The notes under the pieces were generated by a model, which saw nothing but the letters and a program-made list of their open reading frames with translations, was not told where the DNA came from and searched no databases. This document shows positions 9,853-19,997 of a DNA stretch of 64,000 nucleotides, piece after piece. Origin of the DNA: an uncultured Bacteroidales bacterium (GTDB taxonomy: Bacteria; Bacteroidota; Bacteroidia; Bacteroidales; Paludibacteraceae); contig CACXPH010000008.1 of assembly GCA_902769535.1 (NCBI GenBank), forward strand, positions 1-64,000, in the 5' to 3' direction. Each line of letters opens with the position of its first letter. Position 1 is the stretch's first letter. A program made the position numbers and the translations under genes.

Positions 9853-10520
9853 GTGCATATGCGATAATTGTACCATTTTTTGTCTTCATAACGGTACAAA
9901 ACGGTATAACAAATGAGGGTGATGAGTGTTCCGACGAGTGCGCCTGCAAAGACGTCGAGTGCGAAATGTTGGCTGAGATAGATGCGGCTGTAGCCACCTA
10001 GTGTTGCCAATAGTACGAGTACTAGTTGCACTAGACAACTAGACGATCTAGACGAACCAGACAATTTAGAAGTAATAAGTATCGACGCTACGAAGGCGAG
10101 GGCGAAGAAAGAGGTCGTGTGGCCGGAGGGGAAGGAATACCACAGGTTCATCTTGACGCCATCCACCAGCGGAAGTTGGATAGACGGGAAATGCTCTGAG
10201 AACCAAGTGAGTGGTCGAGGAGCTACGACGATATGTTTGACAATCTGCGTAAAGAGGGCCGAGAGGAGCATAGCAGCCGATGCAAACACACCATCTCCGA
10301 TACGACCGAAAAGCAAGACCGCGATGCAGACGACATAAGGGAACCACTCGGCCACGTGCGTGTAATACCTATAGAATATATCGCGCGCGGGCGTGTGACG
10401 GTTACATAGCAGCAGATGCAGTTGATCCTTGGGAATATAGATAAGCGCTAAGCCCAATACTGCGATGAGTATCAGGCTTAGTGCGATAAAGACTGCGTTT
10501 TGCTTAATAGTATTCAGCAT
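9834..10520 (-). CDS. PAP2-superfamily membrane phosphatase
   Basis: The 228-residue membrane protein has the three PAP2 motifs: KHIVVAPRP, SFPSGH and SRIYLSQHFALD. Such enzymes dephosphorylate undecaprenyl pyrophosphate, phosphatidate or phosphatidylglycerophosphate at the inner membrane; the substrate cannot be told from sequence. Between the second and third motifs the stretch KLSGSSRSSSCLVQL is encoded by CTAGACnA-type repeats at 10017-10068 and looks like an insertion. It starts 20 bases after the stop of the surface protein upstream and may share that operon. Confidence 0.85.
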   Translation of the reverse strand: MLNTIKQNAVFIALSLILIAVLGLALIYIPKDQLHLLLCNRHTPARDIFYRYYTHVAEWFPYVVCIAVLLFGRIGDGVFASAAMLLSALFTQIVKHIVVAPRPLTWFSEHFPSIQLPLVDGVKMNLWYSFPSGHTTSFFALAFVASILITSKLSGSSRSSSCLVQLVLVLLATLGGYSRIYLSQHFALDVFAGALVGTLITLICYTVLYRYEDKKWYNYRICTKKGDR

Positions 10521-10540
10521 TCGGTGTTCAGTAGTCAGAT

Positions 10541-13231
10541 TTATTGAACACGTTGACCGTAGATGTTATAGTCCTTCTCACCCATCCGAATGATGATCTG
10601 ACGGTTGATGAGGTGCTTGGAGGCAGCAGGTGCCTGCTCTTGATTCTGGTGGTATTCGGGTATATCGTCAATCATATACGGACACGAAGCCAGTACCAGT
10701 CCGTCCGCACGCGTCAGCACAACGAAATACACGTCTCCGAGTGTGAACGGTTCGGCAGTATGATAAACAGACTCGGTTGCACCCGGGATCGCTACGCCGT
10801 TGCGATACCACTGGTACGCGACGAAGTCATAGCCGCCGTTGTACTCCTTGTTATAAACGGCCAGGACGTTGTTGAACTTATACTTAAAGATCGTGCTCGG
10901 GTAGAAGATGGTGAAGTCGATCGGGAAGGTGAGCTTCTGATCACAGATCGTATCCTGAACGGTGATAGAGCCCTTGTAGATACCCGGTTTCATTTCCGTC
11001 GTCGGGAGCGGGAAACTCCTGTCCTGCTTATTCGGCACGATGATAAAGTCCTGATCGCCTAAGATGAAGTGGGTCTCACCGATGTCACCCTTGTAGTAAT
11101 CATAACTTAGATTGAATTGGTCGCCCGGACAGATATATTGTTCGTCCTTATGGTTTGGAACACTCATGCTAAGACAGGAGAGGACACGCAGGTGGCAGGT
11201 GATAAAGGAATCGCATCTTTGTTGATTCTTCTTCGGGCTCTTCCATGTATAAATGGTGTCATGATCGAACCATTGTCCGTTGAGGTAGCCACCGTCCTGC
11301 ACGGTGTCTTTGTACACATATTTGTTATCATGACCGTATTGTACACTGGTAATAACCACCGATTCGCAGTCAATTTTAACGGTATCGATACGACCCATCT
11401 CGCCTTGGTAATCCTCGGCTACGCACTCGAATGTCTGATGACGAATGGTATCCGGACGATTGACGAAGAAGATGATAGGTATGGTATCTGTGAAAGCCGG
11501 TTGAGAGCAGAATTCTTCGCCATAGACGATGGCACTCGCGTCGTACCATGTTTGGGCGGTATAGGTGTGCTTAAACGAAACGCTGAACGGTTCATTGATG
11601 TCTTCGCCGGCTCCGATGGTAACTTTAGAAGTATCTTTGCTTGTTCCATCTCCAAAGTCCAGTACGATGCGGTAAATACTTCCCGTAACGTCATGGAGTT
11701 CAAAGTGCACGGTATCTCCCAGACAGTAGGTCGGTGCGTCCTCTTGCGTTTTGGCTCTTTCTCCACTCTCGAACGAGACGCCATTCACGGAAATCTCGCG
11801 TCCGATAGTAGCCGAACCGGCAGAATATCCGTAGGATTCGTTGTCGGTAAAGCCATAGACGTGTGCGATGAACGAACTACCATTACTCTTGAGGGTGTGC
11901 GATTTTGCCTCCGAACCCAGTGATATTTGCGCATAGGAATAGTTAGGATTGCCGTCCACTTTCTTGAATTGCGACGCAATGGAAGTACCATCCAGTGTCA
12001 TCAATTGGGGTTTGTCTGTGACAATATTGGTATAGTGGAAAGTGGTTCCGTTTGAACTGTTGTAGGTGGCAAAAGTGATTTGATCGATACGTTGCTCAAT
12101 AGGGTTCACCCAAATCATAGCCGGGTCTCCATTGTCTACATGGTCATATTCCTGCGAGACCATGAAAAGGTGCACAGCGCAGGGGCAAGAGGTAGCGATA
12201 TAACAACTTCCGCTTTCTGCAAATTCGCCGTTTTCACCTATTTCAAATTCCCAATATTGCTTCTTATCCGCAGCAAAATTGATGGTGTGCACGTGTTCAT
12301 CATTGATAAGAACTTGCGTGTGATCATACAGCGCTAAAATGCGGATTTTGTCTATTTTACGTTCTTTAGAAGCCGTAAGCACAAATCTGCTACCCCAATA
12401 GGCCGTAGGCATTGCTTGTGAGAAAATGTGGTCACGCTGTTTTACCTGGTAAGGGATATTGGTGTGCGGACAACCTTGGAAGACAGCAATTTTCTTGCCA
12501 TCTCGCGCTACTACACGTGTTCCGGACAAATCGCCATCAACACCATCTTTATTTCCCGTCCAAACATACCATACTTGTCCTTTTTTCAAACTCGTCGTGC
12601 TAACCTTTGTGCCGGCGGCGTGATCTGTAGTCGCTACGGTTGGCCAATAATCCACCACTACATCATCCTCTGCTGCAATAATAGCGAAGTGCGAACCTTG
12701 TGCCTTGTCTACACCAGCATGGTCTGATGGCGTATAGGTCTGCACAATGTACTCATCGAGCAGCGAAGTGGTCGGAATGACGTTGGTGGCATCGAAAGTA
12801 GCTTTCTTGTAGTTAGACGCATACAGAGAAATCTTTGTGGGGTTTCCAGATGCATCCTTGGCGCTGACGTGCAGCGCACAAGTGTCCACTTTCTCCGAGT
12901 TGACAGCGTAACATACCTTACCACTATTCTTCATGTCATTTCGAGCTTGCGTAGCACGCACATCTCCTTCGTAGAGTTTAACCGTTGTGCTTTTATTGGC
13001 CGTAACTTGTATGTCCTGTTTGTAGCGGGTAAACGGGTTCTCAATAGTTACTTTACAGTCTGTTCTGGACGTAATAGTGAGTTCCAGTTTCAAGTTGTTG
13101 TTATTGTCCTGATCCGCACGGAGGAAAGTGACCCAAAAGTCGGATCCTTCGGTGCTTGCTCCTCCCCATACAGGACTTACCATGCCAAACAACAATGTTA
13201 CAAGTACAAGCGATTGAATGAATCGTTTCAT
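10541..13231 (-). CDS. Large surface protein, IgGFc-binding-like N-terminus, PKD-like domain (paralogue B)
   Basis: An 896-residue secreted protein with a signal peptide (MKRFIQSLVLVTLLFGMVSP). Residues about 25-480 closely match the neighbouring paralogue at 15394-18072, for example KKATFDATNV, QTYTPSDH, HTNIPYQVKQRDH and DPAMIWVNPIEQ. This block resembles the IgGFc-binding-protein N-terminal family found in Bacteroidota surface proteins. A PKD-like motif (VLDFGDGTS) follows near 545, then a Cys-rich region. The C-terminus (RMGEKDYNIYGQRVQ) resembles the C-terminal tails of the endonuclease and CotH proteins in this window and is probably a secretion or anchoring tag. It lies 6 bases after the OmpA-family gene. 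The ligand is unknown. Confidence 0.75.
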   Translation of the reverse strand: MKRFIQSLVLVTLLFGMVSPVWGGASTEGSDFWVTFLRADQDNNNNLKLELTITSRTDCKVTIENPFTRYKQDIQVTANKSTTVKLYEGDVRATQARNDMKNSGKVCYAVNSEKVDTCALHVSAKDASGNPTKISLYASNYKKATFDATNVIPTTSLLDEYIVQTYTPSDHAGVDKAQGSHFAIIAAEDDVVVDYWPTVATTDHAAGTKVSTTSLKKGQVWYVWTGNKDGVDGDLSGTRVVARDGKKIAVFQGCPHTNIPYQVKQRDHIFSQAMPTAYWGSRFVLTASKERKIDKIRILALYDHTQVLINDEHVHTINFAADKKQYWEFEIGENGEFAESGSCYIATSCPCAVHLFMVSQEYDHVDNGDPAMIWVNPIEQRIDQITFATYNSSNGTTFHYTNIVTDKPQLMTLDGTSIASQFKKVDGNPNYSYAQISLGSEAKSHTLKSNGSSFIAHVYGFTDNESYGYSAGSATIGREISVNGVSFESGERAKTQEDAPTYCLGDTVHFELHDVTGSIYRIVLDFGDGTSKDTSKVTIGAGEDINEPFSVSFKHTYTAQTWYDASAIVYGEEFCSQPAFTDTIPIIFFVNRPDTIRHQTFECVAEDYQGEMGRIDTVKIDCESVVITSVQYGHDNKYVYKDTVQDGGYLNGQWFDHDTIYTWKSPKKNQQRCDSFITCHLRVLSCLSMSVPNHKDEQYICPGDQFNLSYDYYKGDIGETHFILGDQDFIIVPNKQDRSFPLPTTEMKPGIYKGSITVQDTICDQKLTFPIDFTIFYPSTIFKYKFNNVLAVYNKEYNGGYDFVAYQWYRNGVAIPGATESVYHTAEPFTLGDVYFVVLTRADGLVLASCPYMIDDIPEYHQNQEQAPAASKHLINRQIIIRMGEKDYNIYGQRVQ

Positions 13232-13237
13232 AGTATA

Positions 13238-15376
13238 TTAAAGTATTTCGATTTCAACACGTCTGTTATTCTGACGACCTTCTTCGGTGTCGTTGGTGTC
13301 GATCGGTTGTGTCTCACCGCGTCCTTCTGCCTGCAGACGGTCGGCGCTGATACCACGCTCGATGAGGTCTGCCATAACTGCGTTTGCACGTCCTTCGGAC
13401 AGTTTCTGGTTAGCGGCATCTTTACCTACATTATCGGTGTGGCCGATGATGCGGATACGCACCTGCGGGTTGCGTGCGAGGTACATATACAGGTCTTGAA
13501 GTGCCTCTTCCGATATAGAGAGGATACGCGTCTTGTTGGTCGCGAAATGCAAGTTCTTGACGATGAAGACCTCACCTTTCTTAACCGGCGTCAGTTGGAT
13601 ATTAAGCGAGTCGCCGATGTTCGCAATCGCCAAGTCGATCGTATCGTAACCCATCTGGGCTATATGCAGACTATAACGCGGACCCTCTTCGAGCATCTGG
13701 CTGGTGGCACCCGTTGTGGAGTCAGTAGCGAGATTGTATGCCGGTTCGGCCGCTCCGCTCTTGCGAATCTGAATAGAAGCCGGAACAACGCGACCTGTTT
13801 CCTTGTTGGTCACGCGGATACGTAAGACGGGACGCGGACGCATGGCGATCGTGACATATTCGGTGGTACCTACATTCTCGATGGCGAACACATGCTCGGT
13901 GTTATAATAGCCTTCGGCTTTCACCGTAGCGGTGAACGAACCGAGTGCATGTTTCTGACGTAAGCCCTTGATACCGATCTGTTTCTCACGCATAATGATC
14001 TTGCCGCTCTCGGTCTCGTGTGTCTCAATGAGCGCTTTTTCCAGCGGAGCGTTGGTGACTGCATCTACTACGCTATAGATAGCATAGGAAGGAGGAGGCG
14101 GAACAGGACGGGCTTTCTTGCCGGGAACTTCAAACTGAATAGCGAATTTTGCACCCACGAAGAGGTTGTTGAGTTTCGTGTCTCCGTTCAGTGCCAAAAG
14201 GGTGTTGGTCCGCTGCACCTCGGTGCTGGTGGCTGCAAACTCTACCGGCAACGCAGCAGGGGTTGCGTTCGTATTGAGTACACCATATTCAGCGAAGAGC
14301 GATACGCGGTAGTGGATGTGCTCTTGACCAAACGGCAGACGCTGTCCGGGTTTCAGTTTAGCTTTCTTAGCTTTCGGATCCGGTTGTTTCTGCAACCACT
14401 CATCCAAGTCCACACCGACCTCGGCAGCAATGCTTACGTCCGGTTGTTTGAACGCTATCTTGGTGTTCGTCTGGCCGTTTAGATCATAGATACCCATACC
14501 GTAAGGCTCGAGATACGTCGGGTCGTTGACAATAATATCATATTGGCCTTTGTGGCTGTAACCCATCGGCAGACCGTAGTGAACCTTTGCTCCCAAGAGG
14601 AAGTAATAGCGGCTGAACTGCGCACCGAACATGAGGGGCACACCTACCTCGAGCATGTTACGCGTCTCACGCATGTTATCGAAGAGGTAGTTGTACGTTG
14701 CACCATAGGTGAGATCCTTACGGGTAGCTTGAAAACCGTAGGCGGAGGTGGAATTGAGGAAGCGGACATCCAGACCGGTCTCGAACAGGAAATGTCCGTA
14801 TTCGAGGTTATAGGTAATGTCTATACCTGCTCCTGCACCTCCGATGAGTTGCTGAAGTGCATTGCTCTGGTTGAGTGTTCCGGCACCCATATACGAGCCA
14901 TTGATCTTATCCATCATAGCTGCATAACCAAGACGGAAACCTAGATTGAAATACGAGATAGCCTCGGTCTTCGGGTTCTCTATACTCTCCTGGTATTTCT
15001 CGTAGTCGCGAATGGCTTTCTCTTCTTTCGCCTTAGCGTCCGCCTCTCTCTTGGCTTGCGCTTCGGCACGTTCTGCCGCTATTTTAGCACGCTCTTCCGC
15101 TGCTTTCTCTCGCTCCGCTTGTGCTTTAGCCGCCGCTTTTTGTTTTTCTCTTTCTTTAGCTGCTTTGGCTTTTTCTTTCTCGCGGGCCGCTTTGGCTTTC
15201 TCTTTCTCCTTGGCAGCTTTCGCTTTCTCCTGTTCTTTCTTCTTCTGCGCCGCTGCTTTCTGCTTATCCGTTTGGGTAGCAGGAACAGGTTCCGGCATCG
15301 CGTTAGCAACGACAGGTGCGCAACTCAAACTAAGAACGACACTTACAATCAGTATAGTATTCAAAATATGTCTCAT
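13238..15376 (-). CDS. OmpA-family outer-membrane / peptidoglycan-binding protein
   Basis: The 712-residue protein has a signal peptide, a highly charged Lys/Ala/Glu coiled coil (about residues 36-140), a predicted beta-barrel-like section (about 145-420), two small beta-sandwich-like repeats (about 430-590), and a C-terminal OmpA domain with FATNKTRILSISEEALQDL and IRIIGHTDNVGKDAANQKLSEGRA. The OmpA domain should bind peptidoglycan and tether the outer membrane. Some type IX secretion components share this layout, but that link is inference. It sits between two paralogous surface proteins with gaps of 6 and 17 bases, so the three are almost certainly co-expressed and may form one complex. 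Confidence 0.85.
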   Translation of the reverse strand: MRHILNTILIVSVVLSLSCAPVVANAMPEPVPATQTDKQKAAAQKKKEQEKAKAAKEKEKAKAAREKEKAKAAKEREKQKAAAKAQAEREKAAEERAKIAAERAEAQAKREADAKAKEEKAIRDYEKYQESIENPKTEAISYFNLGFRLGYAAMMDKINGSYMGAGTLNQSNALQQLIGGAGAGIDITYNLEYGHFLFETGLDVRFLNSTSAYGFQATRKDLTYGATYNYLFDNMRETRNMLEVGVPLMFGAQFSRYYFLLGAKVHYGLPMGYSHKGQYDIIVNDPTYLEPYGMGIYDLNGQTNTKIAFKQPDVSIAAEVGVDLDEWLQKQPDPKAKKAKLKPGQRLPFGQEHIHYRVSLFAEYGVLNTNATPAALPVEFAATSTEVQRTNTLLALNGDTKLNNLFVGAKFAIQFEVPGKKARPVPPPPSYAIYSVVDAVTNAPLEKALIETHETESGKIIMREKQIGIKGLRQKHALGSFTATVKAEGYYNTEHVFAIENVGTTEYVTIAMRPRPVLRIRVTNKETGRVVPASIQIRKSGAAEPAYNLATDSTTGATSQMLEEGPRYSLHIAQMGYDTIDLAIANIGDSLNIQLTPVKKGEVFIVKNLHFATNKTRILSISEEALQDLYMYLARNPQVRIRIIGHTDNVGKDAANQKLSEGRANAVMADLIERGISADRLQAEGRGETQPIDTNDTEEGRQNNRRVEIEIL

Positions 15377-15393
15377 AGCTGTGTCCTCCCGTC

Positions 15394-18072
15394 TTATTGA
15401 ATGATAAATTTGAAACTACGGTTCTTGCCATCCGTGCAGACGCGGAGCAAGTAGAGTCCCGGTTCGGCAGGTGTGTCAATCGTACAACCGCCGTCAGGGA
15501 TGTTGAACTTCATGTCTTGGTACACTTTTCCGCTGGCGTTGATCCACTGGGCATAGCACTCGATGTCCGTCTTGCCGTTATAGTCGGCATTGACGAAGAT
15601 CTTGTCGCCGTGGAGATAACTGTAGGTAGCAGTGATGGTCAGACCGTCGAGATTCGGTTCGAACTCATGTTCTTTGGTGTTCGCCTCGAACGCTTTGGCA
15701 CAGGCGCATGTACGGCGCTCGTCGGCTTGTCCTTTGTTGATGGTGTAGCAGACATAGAACGCATCGTTCGTGAAGTCTTCGTTAGGAATGTCGTACATGT
15801 TCAGTACCGCGGAGACCTGACCGGCTAATGCGGTGCTGTCACTCGCACGGTACCACTGGAAATCACTGAGAGTGAGTCCGTCAAAACGCGGATCTTTGAT
15901 GAGACCAAGCACGTTCGAGTAACGCTGGGTGATCACGTCATTGCCGATAGGCAACTGGAAGAGCATCGTCGTGTCTTTGTCGCCGCAGTCAGACTTGATA
16001 TGAATATCTATTCCGTACGGAGTCGATTCAACAGCCGTAGAAGGGATGTTGAGCACGAACTCAGTCGGAGTGATAGTCAGCATAGAGGCATCGAAACCTG
16101 CTGCTTTGGCGGCGTCATCAAAGTCCACGGTTACGTTGCTTCCCTTCAGGTTGATGGTACTGGTGTACGGAATATGGCCGACATACTGCTTGCCGCCTTC
16201 CGGACACGGAATATCCGGGTCACCAATCGTGAAGGAATAACGACCGATGGTTACGGTGATATTGATCTTATCTATTGCCGATTGTCCTTCGCATAGATTG
16301 CTACTCGTGCGATGTACTTCCACCCATGCTTGGTAATCACCGCCATTCGTGTAATAGTGATTCACCTCCGTCAGGGTATCATAAACCGTTACATCGGCGG
16401 AACCATCACCAAAATGCCAAACAATCTTATCAAACTCGTAGTCAGGCTTGCATGCAAAATGAACCGTATCCACACCGCAGAGCTTGTTCTCTTTGTCAGG
16501 CGTGAAGACTTCGCCGTTGATGGTAATAGCCTGCGTGAGCGGCTTGGTGGCACCTCCGGCAGAGTAGCCGTACGACTCATTGTTGGTAAAGCCGTAAACG
16601 TGCGCGATGAAGTTTCCTCCTTCACATTTGAGCGTGTGGGAGGCTGCTACGGTGCCTAAGTCGAGGCGGGCGTAGTAATAGGTACTTGAACCGCTCACCG
16701 GACTGAATTGGCTGCTTATCGATGCGCCATCCAGATACATGTTATTCGGTTTGTCGGTCACTACATTGCTATGGTGATACGTTGTACCGCTATTGGAACT
16801 GGCGAAGGTCGCAAAAGTGATCTGGTCGATCTGTTGCTCGATCGGGTTGATCCAAATCATAGCCGGGTCACCACTCTTGTTGTCCTTGTTTTTATATTGC
16901 TGCGAAACGATGAACAGGTGTACCGCACAAGGACAGGAGGTGGTTACGACACAACTACCGTCTTGGGCGTAAGCGCCTTGTGTTCCGATCTCAAATTCCC
17001 AATATTGCTTCTTATCAGTCGCAAAATTGAAGGTATGTACGAGCTGGCCGTTGATACGCACTTCTGTACCATCGTTGAGCGCCAATACGCGAATCGCATC
17101 GCACACACGATCTGCCGAAGCGGTCAGCACGAAGGTGTTGCCCCAGTATTGAACAGGCATGGCCTGCGAGAAGAGGTGGTCACGTTGCTTGACTTGGTAC
17201 GGAATATTGGTATGAGGGTTGCCTTGGAAGACCGCAATCTTCTTTCCGTCACGGGCTTTAACGTACGTGCCGGACAGGTCACCCGGATTTTTGTCTTTCT
17301 TGCCTGTCCAAATATAATAGACTTGACCTTTCTTCAGTACCGGCGAATGGAGCGTATCGCCAACCTTGTAACTCAGCAGTGCGGAGTCTTCCGGAGAAAG
17401 ATAATATCCCGAATTAGCTTCTTCGAAAACTTTGTTATAGCGTTGGGTCATCTCCGTCGGGCAATAATCGATGATGGTATTATCCTCTGCCGCGATAACA
17501 GCAAAGTGTGAACCTTGCGTCGAACTTTCGCCACCGTGGTCCGAAGGAGTATATGTCTGAATAACGTATTCGCTAAGCAACGAAGCCGTCGGCATGACGT
17601 TCGTGGCATCGAAAGTAGCCTTCTTGTAGTTGGTGGCAAAGAGTGAGATGTTGGCCGTAGATGTAACATGCAGGGCACAAGTGTCCACTTGCTCTGAGAA
17701 TCCGGCGTAGCAAACTTTTTTACTCGTAGTCATGGCAGCTCTTGCGTCGCTAACGACAGGGTGACCGGTATACAACTCTACCAGTTGCATCTCGCCGGCT
17801 GTCACATTGACATTCTCCGAATATCCGGTATAAGGGTTACTGATAGTTACGGTGCAATTTTCACGCGACGAAATAGAAAGAGAAAGGCTCAATGTGTTAT
17901 AACTGCCGTCCCAGTCTCCGCTTGAACTGGTCGATTGGTCTGCTTGCAGGAATGTTACCCAGAAATCTTTGCCTTCGGTTGATTGTCCTTCCACCACCGT
18001 GTCTGCATAGGCGCGCGCGAAAGGCATCGCCAGCAGGCAGATCAGAAGGGTGTTAATTAGTTGTTTTCTCAT
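15394..18072 (-). CDS. Large surface protein, IgGFc-binding-like N-terminus, type IX-like C-terminus (paralogue A)
   Basis: An 892-residue secreted protein with a signal peptide ending near ARAYA. Residues about 30-490 are paralogous to the 10541-13231 product (KKATFDATNVMPTASLL, PYQVKQRDHLFSQAMP, FATDKKQYWEFEIG). The shared block includes a six-Cys pattern. A PKD-like motif (VWHFGDGSADVT) follows. The end (GLYLLRVCTDGKNRSFKFI) has the beta-rich ending usual in type IX secretion sorting domains. First gene of the operon with OmpA and paralogue B, behind a TAATTTTG box at 18115-18122. A role as adhesin or host-ligand binder is inference from the domain name only. Confidence 0.75.
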   Translation of the reverse strand: MRKQLINTLLICLLAMPFARAYADTVVEGQSTEGKDFWVTFLQADQSTSSSGDWDGSYNTLSLSLSISSRENCTVTISNPYTGYSENVNVTAGEMQLVELYTGHPVVSDARAAMTTSKKVCYAGFSEQVDTCALHVTSTANISLFATNYKKATFDATNVMPTASLLSEYVIQTYTPSDHGGESSTQGSHFAVIAAEDNTIIDYCPTEMTQRYNKVFEEANSGYYLSPEDSALLSYKVGDTLHSPVLKKGQVYYIWTGKKDKNPGDLSGTYVKARDGKKIAVFQGNPHTNIPYQVKQRDHLFSQAMPVQYWGNTFVLTASADRVCDAIRVLALNDGTEVRINGQLVHTFNFATDKKQYWEFEIGTQGAYAQDGSCVVTTSCPCAVHLFIVSQQYKNKDNKSGDPAMIWINPIEQQIDQITFATFASSNSGTTYHHSNVVTDKPNNMYLDGASISSQFSPVSGSSTYYYARLDLGTVAASHTLKCEGGNFIAHVYGFTNNESYGYSAGGATKPLTQAITINGEVFTPDKENKLCGVDTVHFACKPDYEFDKIVWHFGDGSADVTVYDTLTEVNHYYTNGGDYQAWVEVHRTSSNLCEGQSAIDKINITVTIGRYSFTIGDPDIPCPEGGKQYVGHIPYTSTINLKGSNVTVDFDDAAKAAGFDASMLTITPTEFVLNIPSTAVESTPYGIDIHIKSDCGDKDTTMLFQLPIGNDVITQRYSNVLGLIKDPRFDGLTLSDFQWYRASDSTALAGQVSAVLNMYDIPNEDFTNDAFYVCYTINKGQADERRTCACAKAFEANTKEHEFEPNLDGLTITATYSYLHGDKIFVNADYNGKTDIECYAQWINASGKVYQDMKFNIPDGGCTIDTPAEPGLYLLRVCTDGKNRSFKFIIQ

Positions 18073-18114
18073 ATTGATTTGTTGTGTTAAATGTATGCAG
18101 TTTTAAATCGACTG

Positions 18115-18146
18115 CAAAATTACACAAAAATTCTCACGCGCGCGTG
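18115..18146 (-). promoter_or_regulatory. Promoter and GC palindrome upstream of the surface-protein operon
   Basis: On the minus strand a TAATTTTG box (18115-18122) has no good TTG 20 bases upstream. In its place is the perfect 12-bp palindrome CACGCGCGCGTG (18135-18146). This could be a regulator site substituting for a weak -33 element. Confidence 0.45.
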
Positions 18147-18182
18147 CACATTTCCGCAAAAAATGTGTAAAAATTGACACAT

Positions 18183-19982
18183 TTATTGAATGCGTTGACC
18201 TAATGTGCTATAAATTGCCGTATTCCGGAGAATGACCATCTGCCCGTCGCGCATTTGTTTGCGTGCAGCGGATTCTGTACGTTCGGGCACAATGAGGGCT
18301 GATGGATCATCTCCGTACGGATCTCCATAGTTCTGCTTGAGTTTGGAGAAATCCACCGCCTGCCCTTGTTTGTTACCCCAGATATATTCGACTAATTCGG
18401 GATAGTCAATAAACGGATTGCGGTTACCTTGTATCTTATTCACCTCTTTGGCGCGATCTAACTCCTTTGGACTGACCGGATCATTTCGATGCCATTCCAG
18501 CAACAGATCGCGAAGCCACGGCTGGAACTCCTGCCAGTTATCGTTCGTCATGGCTATGCCAGGTTCGCCGGTCTGTTCCCACGTGAGCGAATCTCCGTAA
18601 CAAGTGGCGATGTAGAAATAAGCACGAGCAAAATCACCTTTGTATTCATCGGCAGGGCAGAAGACTTTTTGTAATCCGTAGGCACTACCGCTACCGGTGG
18701 CAAAACTACCGTTCCAGAAAGTGGTGTCACTCGGAATACCCGGCGCATGGTTTAACTTGCTTCGGTTGGCGGAGTAGTCACCCGGCACGAGATGGAAGAG
18801 GTCGCAGTAGGCTTCGTTCACGGTACCTCCCCACCAACTCTTGGGCAACATATGCTCGATATCAAAGCCTCCTACGCTGGCTGTTGGATTGGCAGGGTCG
18901 AAATAACGGTGGTTGTTAGAATACATGTCCAACACCTCGTTAGTGAGCGTGTCGCGATCGGTATAGAAGAAAGCGTCCCAAGTCTTACGCGGACCACTTC
19001 CGTACCGGTAGCGCACGCCGCAGAAGATGATTTCGCTTAATTTGGATTTGAGCAAGGAGTCCTGTGTGCCTTGTGCGCGCTCGTAGTAATCGCCGGGCAT
19101 AGGACCGATAGCCATGCAAGACGAGTCCACGTTGAAGGTAGGCGGCGTGTATTTATAACCGCTTATCTTGAGTGGAATGGACTGTTTGACGAGGATGTTG
19201 TCTGCGCCTTTTCCGCTAACGTACAGCGTGTCGAACGCGTTAGATGTGAAATTCAAACTGTAGGCCAGATCGATCTCGCCTCCGGCAGAGGGAAGAGTTG
19301 TGCTACCTAATTGGAAAACGGTGCCGCTCTTTAGAGCCAATTGAATATCTCCGACTACATGCTTGCCCTTCACTTCTACGCTTACTACATCTTCTGCCGT
19401 TTCGCCATCCTCGACAGGAACACTACCGAAGTCCACGGTGTAGGGCACTTCAAAAACAGCGGTGTTCGGTAGAGGATCAGGTGCTTCAAACTCAATGCGC
19501 TGTACATACCAACGGTTGTTGCCAGCCACTTTAGCGGTAATAGAGATCGCGTTAAGGGTGCTGTTAACGGTCAATACGTACGGACGGATTTCGGCTTTGT
19601 GACCGTCTTCCCAGATGAGATCTTGACCACAGACGGTGATGCCTTTTGCTGCTGCTGTGTCTTTTGCATGCGGATACGAGGCGGCATAGACGGTCATGGT
19701 TGTCACTTGATACGAAGTGTTAAGCTCTAAGGTCAATTCTCCTTTGGCACTACCGGTTCCTCCCTTGATCCCCCTGCCACTTCCGGCGTTGTAGATGTTA
19801 TTGGCGGTGGTCACGGAAGTCACACAGTTATCCGTAGCGCTAAGCACGATTTTGCTCAGTTCGGTCACTTTGGAGCCGGAGTCGTTAGCGCCGTTTCCGC
19901 TTTTGAAGACGACCGTATAGGTCTCCGCTGTCATAGACAGTGAGGTTCCTATTGTAAGGAGTAAAAAGAGGTACTTTCTCAT
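18183..19982 (-). CDS. Secreted endonuclease I family nuclease
   Basis: The 599-residue protein has a signal peptide (MRKYLFLLLTIGTSLSMTAE), two N-terminal beta-sandwich regions (to about residue 280), then an endonuclease I domain. The nuclease block FDIEHMLPKSWWGG with DLFHLVPGDYSANRSK matches the beta-beta-alpha-metal active site of that family, which degrades DNA outside the cell. The C-terminal tail ARKQMRDGQMVILRN, then YSTLGQRIQ, matches tails of other secreted proteins in this window. The start at the second Met was chosen for the clean signal peptide. Last gene of the ppiD-pssA operon. Confidence 0.88.
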   Translation of the reverse strand: MRKYLFLLLTIGTSLSMTAETYTVVFKSGNGANDSGSKVTELSKIVLSATDNCVTSVTTANNIYNAGSGRGIKGGTGSAKGELTLELNTSYQVTTMTVYAASYPHAKDTAAAKGITVCGQDLIWEDGHKAEIRPYVLTVNSTLNAISITAKVAGNNRWYVQRIEFEAPDPLPNTAVFEVPYTVDFGSVPVEDGETAEDVVSVEVKGKHVVGDIQLALKSGTVFQLGSTTLPSAGGEIDLAYSLNFTSNAFDTLYVSGKGADNILVKQSIPLKISGYKYTPPTFNVDSSCMAIGPMPGDYYERAQGTQDSLLKSKLSEIIFCGVRYRYGSGPRKTWDAFFYTDRDTLTNEVLDMYSNNHRYFDPANPTASVGGFDIEHMLPKSWWGGTVNEAYCDLFHLVPGDYSANRSKLNHAPGIPSDTTFWNGSFATGSGSAYGLQKVFCPADEYKGDFARAYFYIATCYGDSLTWEQTGEPGIAMTNDNWQEFQPWLRDLLLEWHRNDPVSPKELDRAKEVNKIQGNRNPFIDYPELVEYIWGNKQGQAVDFSKLKQNYGDPYGDDPSALIVPERTESAARKQMRDGQMVILRNTAIYSTLGQRIQ

Positions 19983-19997
19983 GGTAGGCAAGGAATT

